Assembly: GCA_027623235.1 (NCBI GenBank)
Contig: JAQBVJ010000047.1
Location: 1-51,454, forward strand
Direction: 5' to 3'
DNA from: Planctomycetota bacterium
GTDB lineage: Bacteria > Planctomycetota > Planctomycetia > Planctomycetales > Planctomycetaceae
DNA length: 51,454 nt
This document shows, one piece after another, positions 28,585-36,883 of this stretch; the first letter of the stretch is position 1; every line of letters starts with the position of its first letter. Both the position numbers and the translations under genes were made by a program. The notes beneath the pieces are model-generated. The model did not search any database and had not been told where the DNA came from. It saw only the letters and a list, made by a program, of their open reading frames with translations.

Positions 28585-29964
28585 CTAGGCCGACTTCGCG
28601 GGAGCTTCCGGCTTCGCTGGCTCGGTCGATGGGACTTCCTCTTCGACCGTCGGCATCGGAGCGGCGTCCTCGCCATCCTTTGCGGCCGGAAGTTCCGGGA
28701 CTGGCTTCAGCGACTCGTGAGATTTTGCGTCCCCGGCTCCTGTTCCGCACGTTCCGCAGCCGCCCATCTGAGGGCAAACCTGAACAGGGACCAGACGGCA
28801 GACTTCGTACTCGATCTCTCTCGGCACCTGGCGGCAGACCATGCGGCACGATTTGACTTCGACAGTCTTCGGCACACAGCGAGCGACCTTACGTGTGTAG
28901 GTGTAAGGGATCGTTTTCTCGACACAGTAAGGAACCTGTCGAGTCTTCATTTCCGTGACGATCCTGCAGGTTCGCGTCGGAATCGAGCGGGTTTTTTCTT
29001 CCTTCACGAACTTGCAGACTTTGTGCGGGACCTCTTTGGTGACTGTCTCGCAAACCCATTCGCACGTGCGGACAGGAATTTTCTTGACGATCTGTTCCGA
29101 CTCCCAGCGACAGGTCTTGATCGGAATCTGCTCGACGATTTCTTCCGTCTCCATCCGGCAGACTTTCTGCTGGATGATTTCCTTGACGACCTCCGGACAG
29201 TACTCGACGTACTCGACATCTTTTTCGACAACGTTCGGGCACCACTGTCGGCGAGGAATCTTCAGACCCGGTGTCTGCGTCATGCAGAGCGTCGGCAGAC
29301 AGCACGGATTCCAGCGAAGCATTGGCAACGGAAGACCAGGCAGGCACTGCTCGCTGCAGACCCACTGGCCGGTGTCGACGCAGACTTTGCGAGTCTTCGT
29401 GACCGGCCTCATGACCGTGCGGCAGACTTCCTTCTCGACAATTTCCGTGACGGGTTTGCAGATGACCCGGCGGCATTCGCGAGTCGATTCGTCCCAGACT
29501 TTTTTCCAGACCGTCTCAGTGCAATCGCGAGTCGATTCCGTCCAGACCGGCTTGCGCACGGTGTACGAGCACTGTCGCGTGCTGGTTTCCCAGACGGGAG
29601 TGCAGACGGTGTAAGTTTCTTCGCGGCAGCCGGTTTCCCAGACGGGGCGGCGGACTTCGTACTCGCATTCGCGATACGCGGTCTCTCGGACAACTTTGTT
29701 ACAGGTCACTTCCTCTTCGTCCCAGACCGTTTCGTAGACCTGTTTCTGGCAGACCGTTTCCTGTGGCTCCCAGACTGTTTCCATGACCGTCTTTTTGCAC
29801 ATCTGTCGTTCGATGCGGCAGGTCGTGTAGCAGGACACCGGCTGGCAGGCGACGGTCGGGCAGCAGTTGTAGCTGGCCGCTCCGCAGTACCCGCCGGCAC
29901 TGACAGTCGACTGGCTCAGCATCGCGACCGCGGCGACGGCGATCGTGGCGAGTAGCCTGTTCAT
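28585..29964 (-). CDS. Cysteine-rich YTV-type cell wall protein
   Basis: This 459-residue secreted protein starts at ATG 29964 with a signal peptide (MNRLLATIAVAAVAMLSQST). It is made of short repeats of about 20-24 residues rich in Cys, Val, Thr and charged residues, such as CKKTVMETVWEPQETVC, CQKQVYETVWDEEEVTC, CREETYTVCTPVWETSTRQC and CSYTVRKPVWTESTRDC. This is the YTV repeat known from giant disulfide-linked wall proteins of Rhodopirellula, which form the proteinaceous planctomycete envelope. Two repeat blocks (about 30-200 and 255-400) flank a Pro-rich linker. The C-terminal 60 residues are an acidic, Pro/Ala-rich disordered tail. It is monocistronic with its own terminator, and a 19-bp repeat lies upstream. 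Function as wall structure is inferred from the family. Confidence 0.87.
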   Translation of the reverse strand: MNRLLATIAVAAVAMLSQSTVSAGGYCGAASYNCCPTVACQPVSCYTTCRIERQMCKKTVMETVWEPQETVCQKQVYETVWDEEEVTCNKVVRETAYRECEYEVRRPVWETGCREETYTVCTPVWETSTRQCSYTVRKPVWTESTRDCTETVWKKVWDESTRECRRVICKPVTEIVEKEVCRTVMRPVTKTRKVCVDTGQWVCSEQCLPGLPLPMLRWNPCCLPTLCMTQTPGLKIPRRQWCPNVVEKDVEYVEYCPEVVKEIIQQKVCRMETEEIVEQIPIKTCRWESEQIVKKIPVRTCEWVCETVTKEVPHKVCKFVKEEKTRSIPTRTCRIVTEMKTRQVPYCVEKTIPYTYTRKVARCVPKTVEVKSCRMVCRQVPREIEYEVCRLVPVQVCPQMGGCGTCGTGAGDAKSHESLKPVPELPAAKDGEDAAPMPTVEEEVPSTEPAKPEAPAKSA

Positions 29965-30796
29965 TTGAAATCTCCCGGAAGTCAATCGAGGTATCGCCCT
30001 TGCGAAATGCAGAGCGACTGAAGTTTCACAGTTGGTCTATCACTAAACGGTTGGTCTATCACTAAACGGTTGGTCTATCACTAAACGGTTGGTCTATCAC
30101 GAAGCTGGTCGTCCATCACGAAACCGGCGTTCGTCCTGAACGCGGCTGGCAATCCGTCGCCGTGAAGGGAACCTCTCCACAGGAAGCTGTCTGACGCGAG
30201 CCGACCCGCATTCAAACTACCTGAACGGAAAAGGCGGCAGAGTTTCTCTCAATCCGTTGATCGGCAACTCCGCTTCCGTCCTTATTATTGCCACGGTCCA
30301 GTGCACACTGCAAAACTCCGTCGGTCATTTTGGACGGTCTGGTCATAAACCGTGACGGATGGTCCAGTCATGTCGGATACGTCGTTCTGGTAACTCTGCG
30401 AAACACGGTCGACTTTAAGGGCGAGTGTGGGATCAGCGGCGAGGGTCCAGTGACAGAAACAGGGCAGGGGAAGTCAGCAAAGTCAGGTGAGGACGCCTCG
30501 AAGTCGGTCGCTGGCCTTCCCCTCGGCCCTCAGCCCTCGCCTCTCGCCCCTCCTTTGCCCCTCATCTCTCCGCCTTTCCATAGAGCCGACACAATCGGAC
30601 TGACCGGTGAAGAGAGTACATCCGGATGCCAACCGGTCGAACCGGTCAGAGCGGATTGTTCCTCATCAAGCGTAGAACCGGCAGTTCCGATCTTGTGGGA
30701 AGATCGAGCACGCGCGACATCCGCGCGGCAGCGGCGAGTCGTCTCGCCGTCGGCATCCCGGTCTGGTCGTTCCCGTGTCCCGTGAGGAATCGAGTC
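29965..30796. other. Gap between divergent genes, mostly regulatory or unknown
   Basis: The 832 bases contain the promoter side of the YTV gene, the 19-bp tandem repeat at 30031-30125 and a pyrimidine-rich stretch at about 30513-30580 (runs of ccct and cgcc). I see no domain-bearing frame. A frame at 30288-30785 has low-complexity translation and is rejected as a gene. Confidence 0.55.
30031..30125. repeat. 19-bp tandem repeat upstream of the YTV gene
   Basis: Three perfect copies of gttggtctatcactaaacg (30031-30087) are followed by two degenerate copies (gttggtctatcacgaagct and ggtcgtccatcacgaaacc) to 30125. They begin 67 bp upstream of the YTV start codon. Regular 19-bp spacing could place repeated protein-binding sites on similar helix faces. 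Confidence 0.9.
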
Positions 30797-31141
30797 GTGC
30801 GAAAACCGACGTCTCTTTTTCTGACCGCTCTGCTCACCGTGTCATTCTGCGGCGGCTGCTTCCCAACGGTGTACCTGCCGCGATTCGGGATGGAGCACAT
30901 CGATGTGAAGCTGACTCCGGCCGACCCGGTTTTTGTGGGCCCTGGCGGCGGCGGCCCCATCTGGGCTCCCCCGGAAGTCGTCATGCCGGGCTGCGGCCAC
31001 AACAACTGCTGTGATCCGTGCAACTCGTGCGGCGGCAATCCGTCGACGCCCCTGCAGCCAATCGACCCGTTCGGCTGGTGGCGAGCCGGCGACCGAGGCA
31101 CGCAGGTGATGGATCCAATCGGCTGGATCATCGGGATCTGA
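30797..31141 (+). CDS. Small secreted or lipoprotein-like Cys/Gly/Pro-rich protein
   Basis: This 114-residue protein likely starts at GTG 30797, with a gagga ribosome site 8-12 bases upstream. The N-terminus KPTSLFLTALLTVSFCGGCF is a signal peptide with a possible but imperfect lipobox (C-G-G-C). The mature part is Gly/Pro-rich, with the cluster CGHNNCCDPCNSCGGNP and the C-terminus IDPFGWWRAGDRGTQVMDPI. Similar short secreted proteins are common in planctomycetes and have no assigned function. Six Cys within 20 residues suggest metal binding or disulfide linkage in the envelope. Longer in-frame upstream starts give improbable sequence. Confidence 0.6.
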   Translation: MRKPTSLFLTALLTVSFCGGCFPTVYLPRFGMEHIDVKLTPADPVFVGPGGGGPIWAPPEVVMPGCGHNNCCDPCNSCGGNPSTPLQPIDPFGWWRAGDRGTQVMDPIGWIIGI

Positions 31142-31146
31142 CCCGC

Positions 31147-32286
31147 TCAGCGGCTGATCGCGATCGACACGTACCTCTTCAGATCCGCATCGCTGGCGGC
31201 GTGACCGGTCAGACCGAAGTGCTGATCGTGGTCCTCAGCGATGAGCTGATCGAGGACGCGGCGCAGCGCCGTTCGCTCGGCCACGATGTCGTTTCTCGTT
31301 CGCGCGATCCGGGCGGCTCTCAAGTCTTTCTGCCACGAAGCCGGCTCACCGTTTGTACCCATCAGGCCGATCGGCTTTTTGTCGGACGGCCACGGCCAGC
31401 GCATTTTCGGATCGCTTTTCATTTCGCGTTCCCTGCGGGCGATCAGTTCTTCGGACATGCCAAAGAACCGAACGAGCTCTCTGCGGGCGTCTCCGCGGCT
31501 CGTTTCTGAAACCGTCGCGGGCGACGAATCGATCAGCAGCATCGCCATCGAGCCGAAGATCGAAAATCCAAGCACGGCGTACAGAACCACCGGACTGGCG
31601 TTTCTCCCTCGTTCGCGTTTCTTCCTGGTCGCCGGACCGTCCAGTAACGCGAGCTCCGGCAGATTTCCGTCCGCCCCCAGCTCGACCATCGGCCCGCCCT
31701 GATCGGTGATGAACCGGGCGACCTGTTTCTCGCGCTTCTTTTTCTTCGGTTTCTTTGAGCGACGTTCGCTGCCGTTTTGACCTTCGCCTTGCGATGCGTC
31801 CTCACTCGCGTCCTTCTCAGCGAGGGCCGGTGGCAGAGGCGGCGCTTTGATCGCGACCTTCGGAAAGTTCCCACCACTCACCGAAGCTCGACCGGAACTC
31901 TGCTCCTTCTTTCCGGAGCGTTTCTGCGAACTGCCTGACGACTCGCGAGACTCCGGGGCCGGCCGAATCTCTGCTTGAGCGGGCTCGTAGCTGAACTGGC
32001 ACGAGGTCCGTCTCCCGAGCTGAAGCCGCGCCTCGACCGGCAGCCAGACCCACCGCTCAGAGGGAATTTCGCTGCCGTCGACTTCGACGTCGGCTTCGTC
32101 CGGTCGAAAGATTGCGAAGCGACCGTTCTTGTTGAGGATCGTCGCGTGCAGCTCGGCCAGACCCGGATCTTCCAGCACAATCTGATTTTCCGGAGCCCGC
32201 CCGATATGGACCAGCTCCTCGTCCTGCTCAAACACCTTGCCCCGTTCCGGGCCGGTGGTGACGACGATGCGGCAAACCTGAGACAT
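31147..32286 (-). CDS. FHA domain protein with one membrane anchor
   Basis: This 379-residue protein begins with a forkhead-associated domain (about 1-95): GKVFEQDEELVHIGRAPENQ carries the conserved G-R and is followed by HATILNKNGRFAIF. FHA domains bind phosphothreonine peptides. A Lys-, Ser- and Glu-rich linker (about 105-230, KKPKKKKREKQ) leads to one membrane helix at 233-253 (VLYAVLGFSIFGSMAMLLID). About 125 extracytoplasmic residues follow, including KMRWPWPSDKKPIGLMG. With the FHA end in the cytoplasm it could read Ser/Thr-kinase signals, and planctomycetes have many such kinases. It converges with the small protein gene, only 5 bp apart. The start at 32286 is chosen because upstream residues are unlike FHA proteins. 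Confidence 0.85.
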   Translation of the reverse strand: MSQVCRIVVTTGPERGKVFEQDEELVHIGRAPENQIVLEDPGLAELHATILNKNGRFAIFRPDEADVEVDGSEIPSERWVWLPVEARLQLGRRTSCQFSYEPAQAEIRPAPESRESSGSSQKRSGKKEQSSGRASVSGGNFPKVAIKAPPLPPALAEKDASEDASQGEGQNGSERRSKKPKKKKREKQVARFITDQGGPMVELGADGNLPELALLDGPATRKKRERGRNASPVVLYAVLGFSIFGSMAMLLIDSSPATVSETSRGDARRELVRFFGMSEELIARREREMKSDPKMRWPWPSDKKPIGLMGTNGEPASWQKDLRAARIARTRNDIVAERTALRRVLDQLIAEDHDQHFGLTGHAASDADLKRYVSIAISR

Positions 32287-32510
32287 GAAAACTCGGTCGC
32301 GACGAGGCAGAGTGGTAGAAACAGAAGCGGTCATTATGACGAACCCGGGCACTGGACCATACGCCAAACGGCCATTCGCTGGCACCCGGTCGGAAGGTCA
32401 CGCGTTTTCAGTGCGAAAGTCATCCTGGTCGCCAGCGGACTGACTGCCGCTGAAAAAGTCGAATCAAAATAGCGGAGCGGCACCAGAGTTGTGACGGCTG
32501 ATCGCTGATT

Positions 32511-32646
32511 GTCGCCTTTCGCTTCGCGAAAGTGGGGTAAGCTTCCAGCTTGCCGAGTCCGAAGTTCGCAAGCTGGAAGCTTGCGCCGCGATACATTCAC
32601 AGCCTCTCCGCGAAAGTCGCGTTCCTTTCGCGGAGCGAAAGGCGAC
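32511..32646. repeat. Family A palindrome interrupted by a nested family B element
   Basis: The outer arms are gtcgcctttcgcttcgcgaa (from 32511) and ttcgcggagcgaaaggcgac (ending 32646), matching the 52-bp family A element. About 72 bases (32534-32605) interrupt it and contain a second palindrome, ggggtaagcttccagcttgc and gcaagctggaagcttgc. The interruption is flanked by cttcgcgaaagt (32522-32533) and ctccgcgaaagt (32606-32617), an 11-of-12 match that looks like a target-site duplication. Confidence 0.85.
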
Positions 32647-32761
32647 ATTGAAGCAGCTCGCCGGCGGACGAAACCCACCATTGGATTGAGGCTTGCTGCA
32701 CCCACGCTGCGAACCATCCGGACTAACGGTTTTGGCGAGGCGTTTTCAACAGCAGTCGCGG

Positions 32762-33853
32762 TCAATCGGGAATCGACATTTTCGCCAGCGATTTCAGATC
32801 GTCATCGACCAGCCCCGCACTGCGAAGATGGAGCGACTCCATCCGCCCCAGCCATCGCGGATTCAGCGACAGCACTTCGCGGGCCGCCGTGCGCGACAGA
32901 TCGATCCGTCGCAGATCCCGAAGCGACCGTAGCTCATCCAGGGCCGCCAGGTCCGGAAACCGGGACACGGCCAGACCGAGGTTCTGCAGATCCGTGAGCT
33001 CGGCAATCAACTTCAGGTGCTGCTGGTCGAGCTTTGCTCCCCGCACTCGGAGACTCGTCACGCGTCCGTCCGGCGGCGAGATCATCTGCACCTGAGTATC
33101 GGGTTGGGACGACAGCCCCTTGAGTTTTGCCCACGTGCCGGCCGTCGCCTGTGGCATCTGGCCCGGAACGAGAGTCACATCCGTCTCGACGTCGGCCACA
33201 AGGATCCCCCGGTTTTTCAGTACGGAAAAATCCTCGATCAACGTCGCATTCAGTGAGACGATTTTCAGAGCCGGCAGCTCCAGCAGATCGGGAAGGCAGT
33301 CATCTGTCAGTTCGTTCTGCGTCAGGACCAGCTCTTCCAGATGGCGAAGTGACTTTAGATGGACGAGGCCCGGACCACGAACACACGAGGACCTCAGGTC
33401 GAGGTGTTTCAGCTCCGGAAAATTCTTCACCACTGCCAGACCGTCGTCCGTGACTCGGGAGCCCACTGCGGAAAGAACCTGCAGTTGTTTGAGGTGCCCG
33501 AGCCTCGCCAGTCCGGCATCGTCGAGCCCCTTCCAGTCAAGATTCAGGAGGCGTGTTTCCTCAAACACCCCGATCAGGTCGAGCGTGTTGGATGAGATTT
33601 CAACGAGCGTTGGCACGCCGAGAATCGCGGGCCCGGCGTACTCGCTGCCGGTGGCCGCCCACTCCTCGGCGGACACCACCTGGAATCCGCGTTCTTCCAG
33701 TTGAGCTTTCGCGGCACCTCGAATGCCCGTCTCCTGAGCTTCCTCCATACGGCTGCGGATCAGCAGGACGCCGCCCGCAACGAGCAGGAGGAGGAACCCG
33801 GCTTCAAACAACGTGAACCCGCCTGCGCGTCGGGATGGCCTGGCTGTGGTCAC
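32762..33853 (-). CDS. Leucine-rich-repeat protein with type IV prepilin leader
   Basis: This 363-residue protein opens with MTTARPSRRAGG, a short basic leader, then FTLFEAGFLLLLVAGGVLLI. That is the prepilin-peptidase pattern G|F-T-L-x-E with Glu at +5 and a hydrophobic helix. From about residue 75 on it has leucine-rich repeats of the bacterial 'DDxGLxxL' type, such as GLDDAGLARLGHLKQLQVLS, VTDDGLAVVKNFPELKHLDL, ELTDDCLPDLLELPALKIVS, LKLIAELTDLQNLGL and LDELRSLRDLRRIDLS. The pilin leader would place it in a pseudopilus or at the cytoplasmic membrane with the repeats outside, as a binding surface. No other pilus genes are adjacent. Confidence 0.82.
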   Translation of the reverse strand: MTTARPSRRAGGFTLFEAGFLLLLVAGGVLLIRSRMEEAQETGIRGAAKAQLEERGFQVVSAEEWAATGSEYAGPAILGVPTLVEISSNTLDLIGVFEETRLLNLDWKGLDDAGLARLGHLKQLQVLSAVGSRVTDDGLAVVKNFPELKHLDLRSSCVRGPGLVHLKSLRHLEELVLTQNELTDDCLPDLLELPALKIVSLNATLIEDFSVLKNRGILVADVETDVTLVPGQMPQATAGTWAKLKGLSSQPDTQVQMISPPDGRVTSLRVRGAKLDQQHLKLIAELTDLQNLGLAVSRFPDLAALDELRSLRDLRRIDLSRTAAREVLSLNPRWLGRMESLHLRSAGLVDDDLKSLAKMSIPD

Positions 33854-33983
33854 TGGGATTTCCTGACTGAACCCGGGACGGGGTCGCTCTGCCGGACGTG
33901 CCGGGTGAGCGGTCTCAGTTTATCCTGTGACGCAGTCTGTTTGACATGGCCCCTGTAATTCGGAGTGCGGAAAGGAAGCAACA

Positions 33984-35060
33984 ATGAGAATGCTGATTGT
34001 CTGCTGCTGTCTTGCGGGGTCTGGCCTTGCCGTTGCCCCGGGTGCCTTCGCTCAGGATGAGCCGTCCAACACGCGCGCTCCGCAGTCCGATGCCGAGTGG
34101 AAATACTGGCTCGACAATATGGTGAGGCTGCACGGATTTTCGGATGACGAAGTCGCAGCAGCCACCGGTGAGACCGCCGAGAAAATCGCCCGGTTGAGGA
34201 AGCAGCTTGCGATCCGCAAAGAGGACTTCCCGAAGAATCGCGAGTCACTCCTCGTCGTTCCCTGGCCCGGCGGACGTCATCCGCGGATCGGGTTCCTCGA
34301 AGGAGCCATCCGGCCGCAGCGCGAAACCAAAGTCAGCGTGTTCACTCCGTGGGCCGAGCACGACTTTGTCGTCGTCGACGTGCCCGAGGCGCTCTGGTCG
34401 AACCTCGGCCTGACCTACCTGGCTCACACCCACATTCCGACTTATTTCGACGATCAGAAGATCACGCTGAAAAAACTGGAGTGGACTCGCACAGACGATG
34501 GTACTTTCGAAATCGCCCGCACACTGCCCAACGGCATCGTCTATACAGCGACGGTTCAGCCGAAACGCGATCACGTGCTGATGGAGCTGACTCTGAAAAA
34601 CGGCACGCAGGAAACGCTGACCGATCTTCGAGTTCAGAACTGTGTCATGCTGAAGTCGGCCGCCGGATTCAACCAGCAGACCAACGAGAACAAAATCAAA
34701 AAGCCGCCGTACGCCGTGTGCCACTCAGAGTCCGGCGACCGCTGGATCATTACCGCGTGGGAACCACAACATCGCGTGTGGTTCAACGAACGCTGCCCGT
34801 GTCTGCACAGCGACCCGAAATTCCCCGACTGCGAGCCCGGCAAAACCGTGAAGCTCCGCGGCTGGCTGTCGTTCTACGAGGGCAAAGACGTCGAGGCCGA
34901 GTTGAAGCGAATCGACAAAACTTACGCGTCGGATTGGTTTTTCAGGTACCACTCGAACGCGATGCGGAAGGGCGGTGTGAACTGTTCTGGATGCGCGGCG
35001 ATGCGGCTGTCGATTTCCGCGAGGGTTGCCCATTCCATGCCGGCGATTTCTTCCGGGTGA
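33984..35060 (+). CDS. Secreted protein of unknown function
   Basis: This 358-residue protein has a signal peptide (MRMLIVCCCLAGSGLAVAPGAFA) and aaagga before the ATG. The body has a beta-rich pattern (LLVVPWPGGRHPRIGFLEGA, FTPWAEHDFVVVDVPEALWS, LPNGIVYTATVQPKRDHVLM) and ends in GKTVKLRGWLSFYEGKDVEA. I recognise it as a type repeatedly found in planctomycete genomes but know no domain name or function. From about residue 314 its frame runs over the 3' part of the convergent NUDIX gene, and the last 46 residues look random. The natural stop may have been lost, or the annotation genuinely overlaps. Confidence 0.7.
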   Translation: MRMLIVCCCLAGSGLAVAPGAFAQDEPSNTRAPQSDAEWKYWLDNMVRLHGFSDDEVAAATGETAEKIARLRKQLAIRKEDFPKNRESLLVVPWPGGRHPRIGFLEGAIRPQRETKVSVFTPWAEHDFVVVDVPEALWSNLGLTYLAHTHIPTYFDDQKITLKKLEWTRTDDGTFEIARTLPNGIVYTATVQPKRDHVLMELTLKNGTQETLTDLRVQNCVMLKSAAGFNQQTNENKIKKPPYAVCHSESGDRWIITAWEPQHRVWFNERCPCLHSDPKFPDCEPGKTVKLRGWLSFYEGKDVEAELKRIDKTYASDWFFRYHSNAMRKGGVNCSGCAAMRLSISARVAHSMPAISSG

Positions 35061-35428
35061 GGTGTCGGCGGCTCGTCGGTCACCGTGCGGAACAGAGCCG
35101 TAAACTCGTACGCGGTCTCTGCTCCGGCCGGAAACTTTGTCAGAAACTCAAGCGGGGATCTCAGCCCCAGTTCCTCGTCAAGCTCCCGCCTGGCGGCTGT
35201 TTCGTAATCCTCGCCGGCGTCGAGGTGGCCGGAGGCAGAGGCAGTCCAGCAGGACGGATACTGATCCTTCGTCGTCGATCGAAACTGCAGCAGCAGATCC
35301 CCGGCCGAGTTGAAGACAAAGATGCTCGATGCGCGATGCAGCAGGTTTTCCGCGTGGACGACCGCTCGGGGGGCCTGGCCGATCACCTGGTCGTGCGAGT
35401 CAACGACGTCGAAGATTTCTTCAGTCAC
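34922..35428 (-). CDS. NUDIX hydrolase
   Basis: This 168-residue protein has an intact NUDIX box, GHLDAGEDYETAARRELDEE followed by LG (pattern G-x5-E-x7-R-E-U-x-E-E-x-G). Flanking segments are IFDVVDSHDQVIGQAPRAVV, LLLQFRSTTKDQYPSCWTAS and PEEIAGMEWATLAEIDSRI. The layout matches isopentenyl-diphosphate isomerase-like or YfcD-like NUDIX proteins of about 170 residues. The substrate is unknown; YfcD-like is favoured over IDI because IDI's specific Cys and Glu context is not clear. GTG at 35428 is chosen because the longer frame to 35554 is encoded by the family A palindrome. Confidence 0.85.
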   Translation of the reverse strand: MTEEIFDVVDSHDQVIGQAPRAVVHAENLLHRASSIFVFNSAGDLLLQFRSTTKDQYPSCWTASASGHLDAGEDYETAARRELDEELGLRSPLEFLTKFPAGAETAYEFTALFRTVTDEPPTPHPEEIAGMEWATLAEIDSRIAAHPEQFTPPFRIAFEWYLKNQSDA

Positions 35429-35480
35429 AGGTCGACCTGTGTGGAGGGAAACGGCGCGAGCCGTCCGGTGAGTGCTGATT

Positions 35481-35532
35481 GTCGCCTTTCGCTCTGCGAA
35501 AGTCGCGCTACTTTCGCGGAGCGAAAGGCGAC
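35481..35532. repeat. 52-bp palindromic repeat, family A, copy 3
   Basis: Arms gtcgcctttcgctctgcgaa and ttcgcggagcgaaaggcgac give a 52-base palindrome between the NUDIX and DUF1552 genes. The preceding bases at about 35449-35470 (cggcgcgagccgtccggt) are a half-copy of family C. Confidence 0.92.
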
Positions 35533-35567
35533 GATCAGCGATCAGCCGACTCAAGGAACGAATTTCA

Positions 35568-36869
35568 TCAGACCTCGTCGAGCGGTTTCGTCGCGTCGCC
35601 GAAGCTGTCGAGTTCCACTCCCATGCCTCGCATCATGCTGAGATACAGCCGACACATCTGCCGATCCGACTGACCGAGGTAGTCGAGGTTCTGGCCGCCT
35701 TTGATTTTGCCGCCGCCTCCGCCAACCATCACGACGGGAAGCTGCGAGGCGTCGTGGTGCCCGTTGAGCATACTGGAACAGAGCATGATCATTGAGTTGT
35801 CCAGGGCCGTCCGCTCGCCTTCCTGAATCGCGTCCAGCCGGCGGGCGATGTAGGCGACCTGTTCCAGGAAGAACTGATTGACCTTCAGCCAGTCGTCCGT
35901 GTCGTTGTGCGACAGGAGGTGGTGGATCATGTAGTCGACGCCCAGGTGCGGGAACCTCAGCGTGCCGTGATCGTTATTGAGCTTCAGCGTGCAGACCCGC
36001 GTCGTGTCCGTCTGAAACGCCAGGACCAGAATGTCGGACATCAGCTTCATGTGCTCGACAATGTCCTGCGGATAGCCGTCCTTCGGGCGAGGGATGTTGG
36101 GCTTTGTGAGCGTCGGTCGCCAGCCCTGCAGTTCGCCTCGCAGCCCGGCCTGCTCAATTCGGTTTTCGACTTCGCGAACGGAATTGAGGTACTCGTCCAG
36201 CTTCTGCTGATCGAGCTGGCTGATGCCTCGCCGCAGATCCTTCGCGTCGGCCAGCACCGCATCCAGGACACTGCGATCACCCTTCTGAGCTTTGTCCTTG
36301 AACAACTGGTCGAAGGCGAGTGCCGGATAAACTTCCAGCGGAGTCGGCGTGGTCGGGCTGCTCCACGAAATGTGTGAGCTGTACAGCATCGAGTAATTCT
36401 TGTGGACCGACGGATTCGCCTTCTCGCATCCCAGCACGAGGCTCGGCAGTTTCGTCTGTCGTCCGACAGCCTGAGCCACCAGTTGATCGACGCTCGTCCC
36501 GGATTTGATCGTCCCGCCCGGAGCCAGCGGAGCCCCCGACAGCAAATTCCCTGTCTGCGAACTGTGAATGTTCCCCTTGAGTGCCTCGGCATTGTAGAGG
36601 CCTCGAATGAAGATCATCCGGTCGCGGAAATCGTTGAGCGGCTGCAGCACCTTGCCCAGCTTCATCTCCTTCCCCGAGCCCTTCGCCCACCACTCATTCC
36701 GGTGGTAGCCGCAGCCGGAAAACAGAATCGCCATCCGAGTCGGAGCCTGACTGCCCGGCTCTTTGCCCTTGGCCTCGTCGCCCCAGACCCGCAGGGACTC
36801 CATCCATGGCAGAGCCATGCTGACACCAAGACCACGAAGCATCGTTCTGCGGGAGAAAATGGAATTCAT
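35568..36869 (-). CDS. DUF1552 protein (Tat-exported)
   Basis: This 433-residue protein begins with a twin-arginine leader (FSRRTMLRGLGVSMALPWME). DUF1552 blocks include TRMAILFSGCGYHRNEWWAK, FIRGLYNAEALKGNIHSSQT, SGTSVDQLVAQAVGRQTKLP and LNNDHGTLRFPHLGVDYMIH. DUF1552 proteins are the regular partner of DUF1587/1592/1588/1585 cytochromes in planctomycetes. The biochemical role is unknown, but both are exported and cotranscribed. Here the partner cytochrome lies upstream at 37664-41917 with two small genes inserted between. The gap to the nucleotidyltransferase stop is only 14 bp, so all four are probably one transcript. Confidence 0.94.
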   Translation of the reverse strand: MNSIFSRRTMLRGLGVSMALPWMESLRVWGDEAKGKEPGSQAPTRMAILFSGCGYHRNEWWAKGSGKEMKLGKVLQPLNDFRDRMIFIRGLYNAEALKGNIHSSQTGNLLSGAPLAPGGTIKSGTSVDQLVAQAVGRQTKLPSLVLGCEKANPSVHKNYSMLYSSHISWSSPTTPTPLEVYPALAFDQLFKDKAQKGDRSVLDAVLADAKDLRRGISQLDQQKLDEYLNSVREVENRIEQAGLRGELQGWRPTLTKPNIPRPKDGYPQDIVEHMKLMSDILVLAFQTDTTRVCTLKLNNDHGTLRFPHLGVDYMIHHLLSHNDTDDWLKVNQFFLEQVAYIARRLDAIQEGERTALDNSMIMLCSSMLNGHHDASQLPVVMVGGGGGKIKGGQNLDYLGQSDRQMCRLYLSMMRGMGVELDSFGDATKPLDEV

Positions 36870-36883
36870 GTGTTTCCTCGATT

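Noticed and set aside
28495..29955. Plus-strand open frame of 486 codons opposite the YTV gene
   Set aside because: Its repeats are only the reverse of the YTV repeats; the Cys pattern, signal peptide and terminator all support the minus strand.
30031..30125. Tandem repeat as a possible CRISPR array
   Set aside because: Units are contiguous with no spacers and no cas genes nearby.
35429..35554. N-terminal extension of the NUDIX gene
   Set aside because: Encoded by the family A palindrome; the NUDIX fold is complete from GTG 35428.
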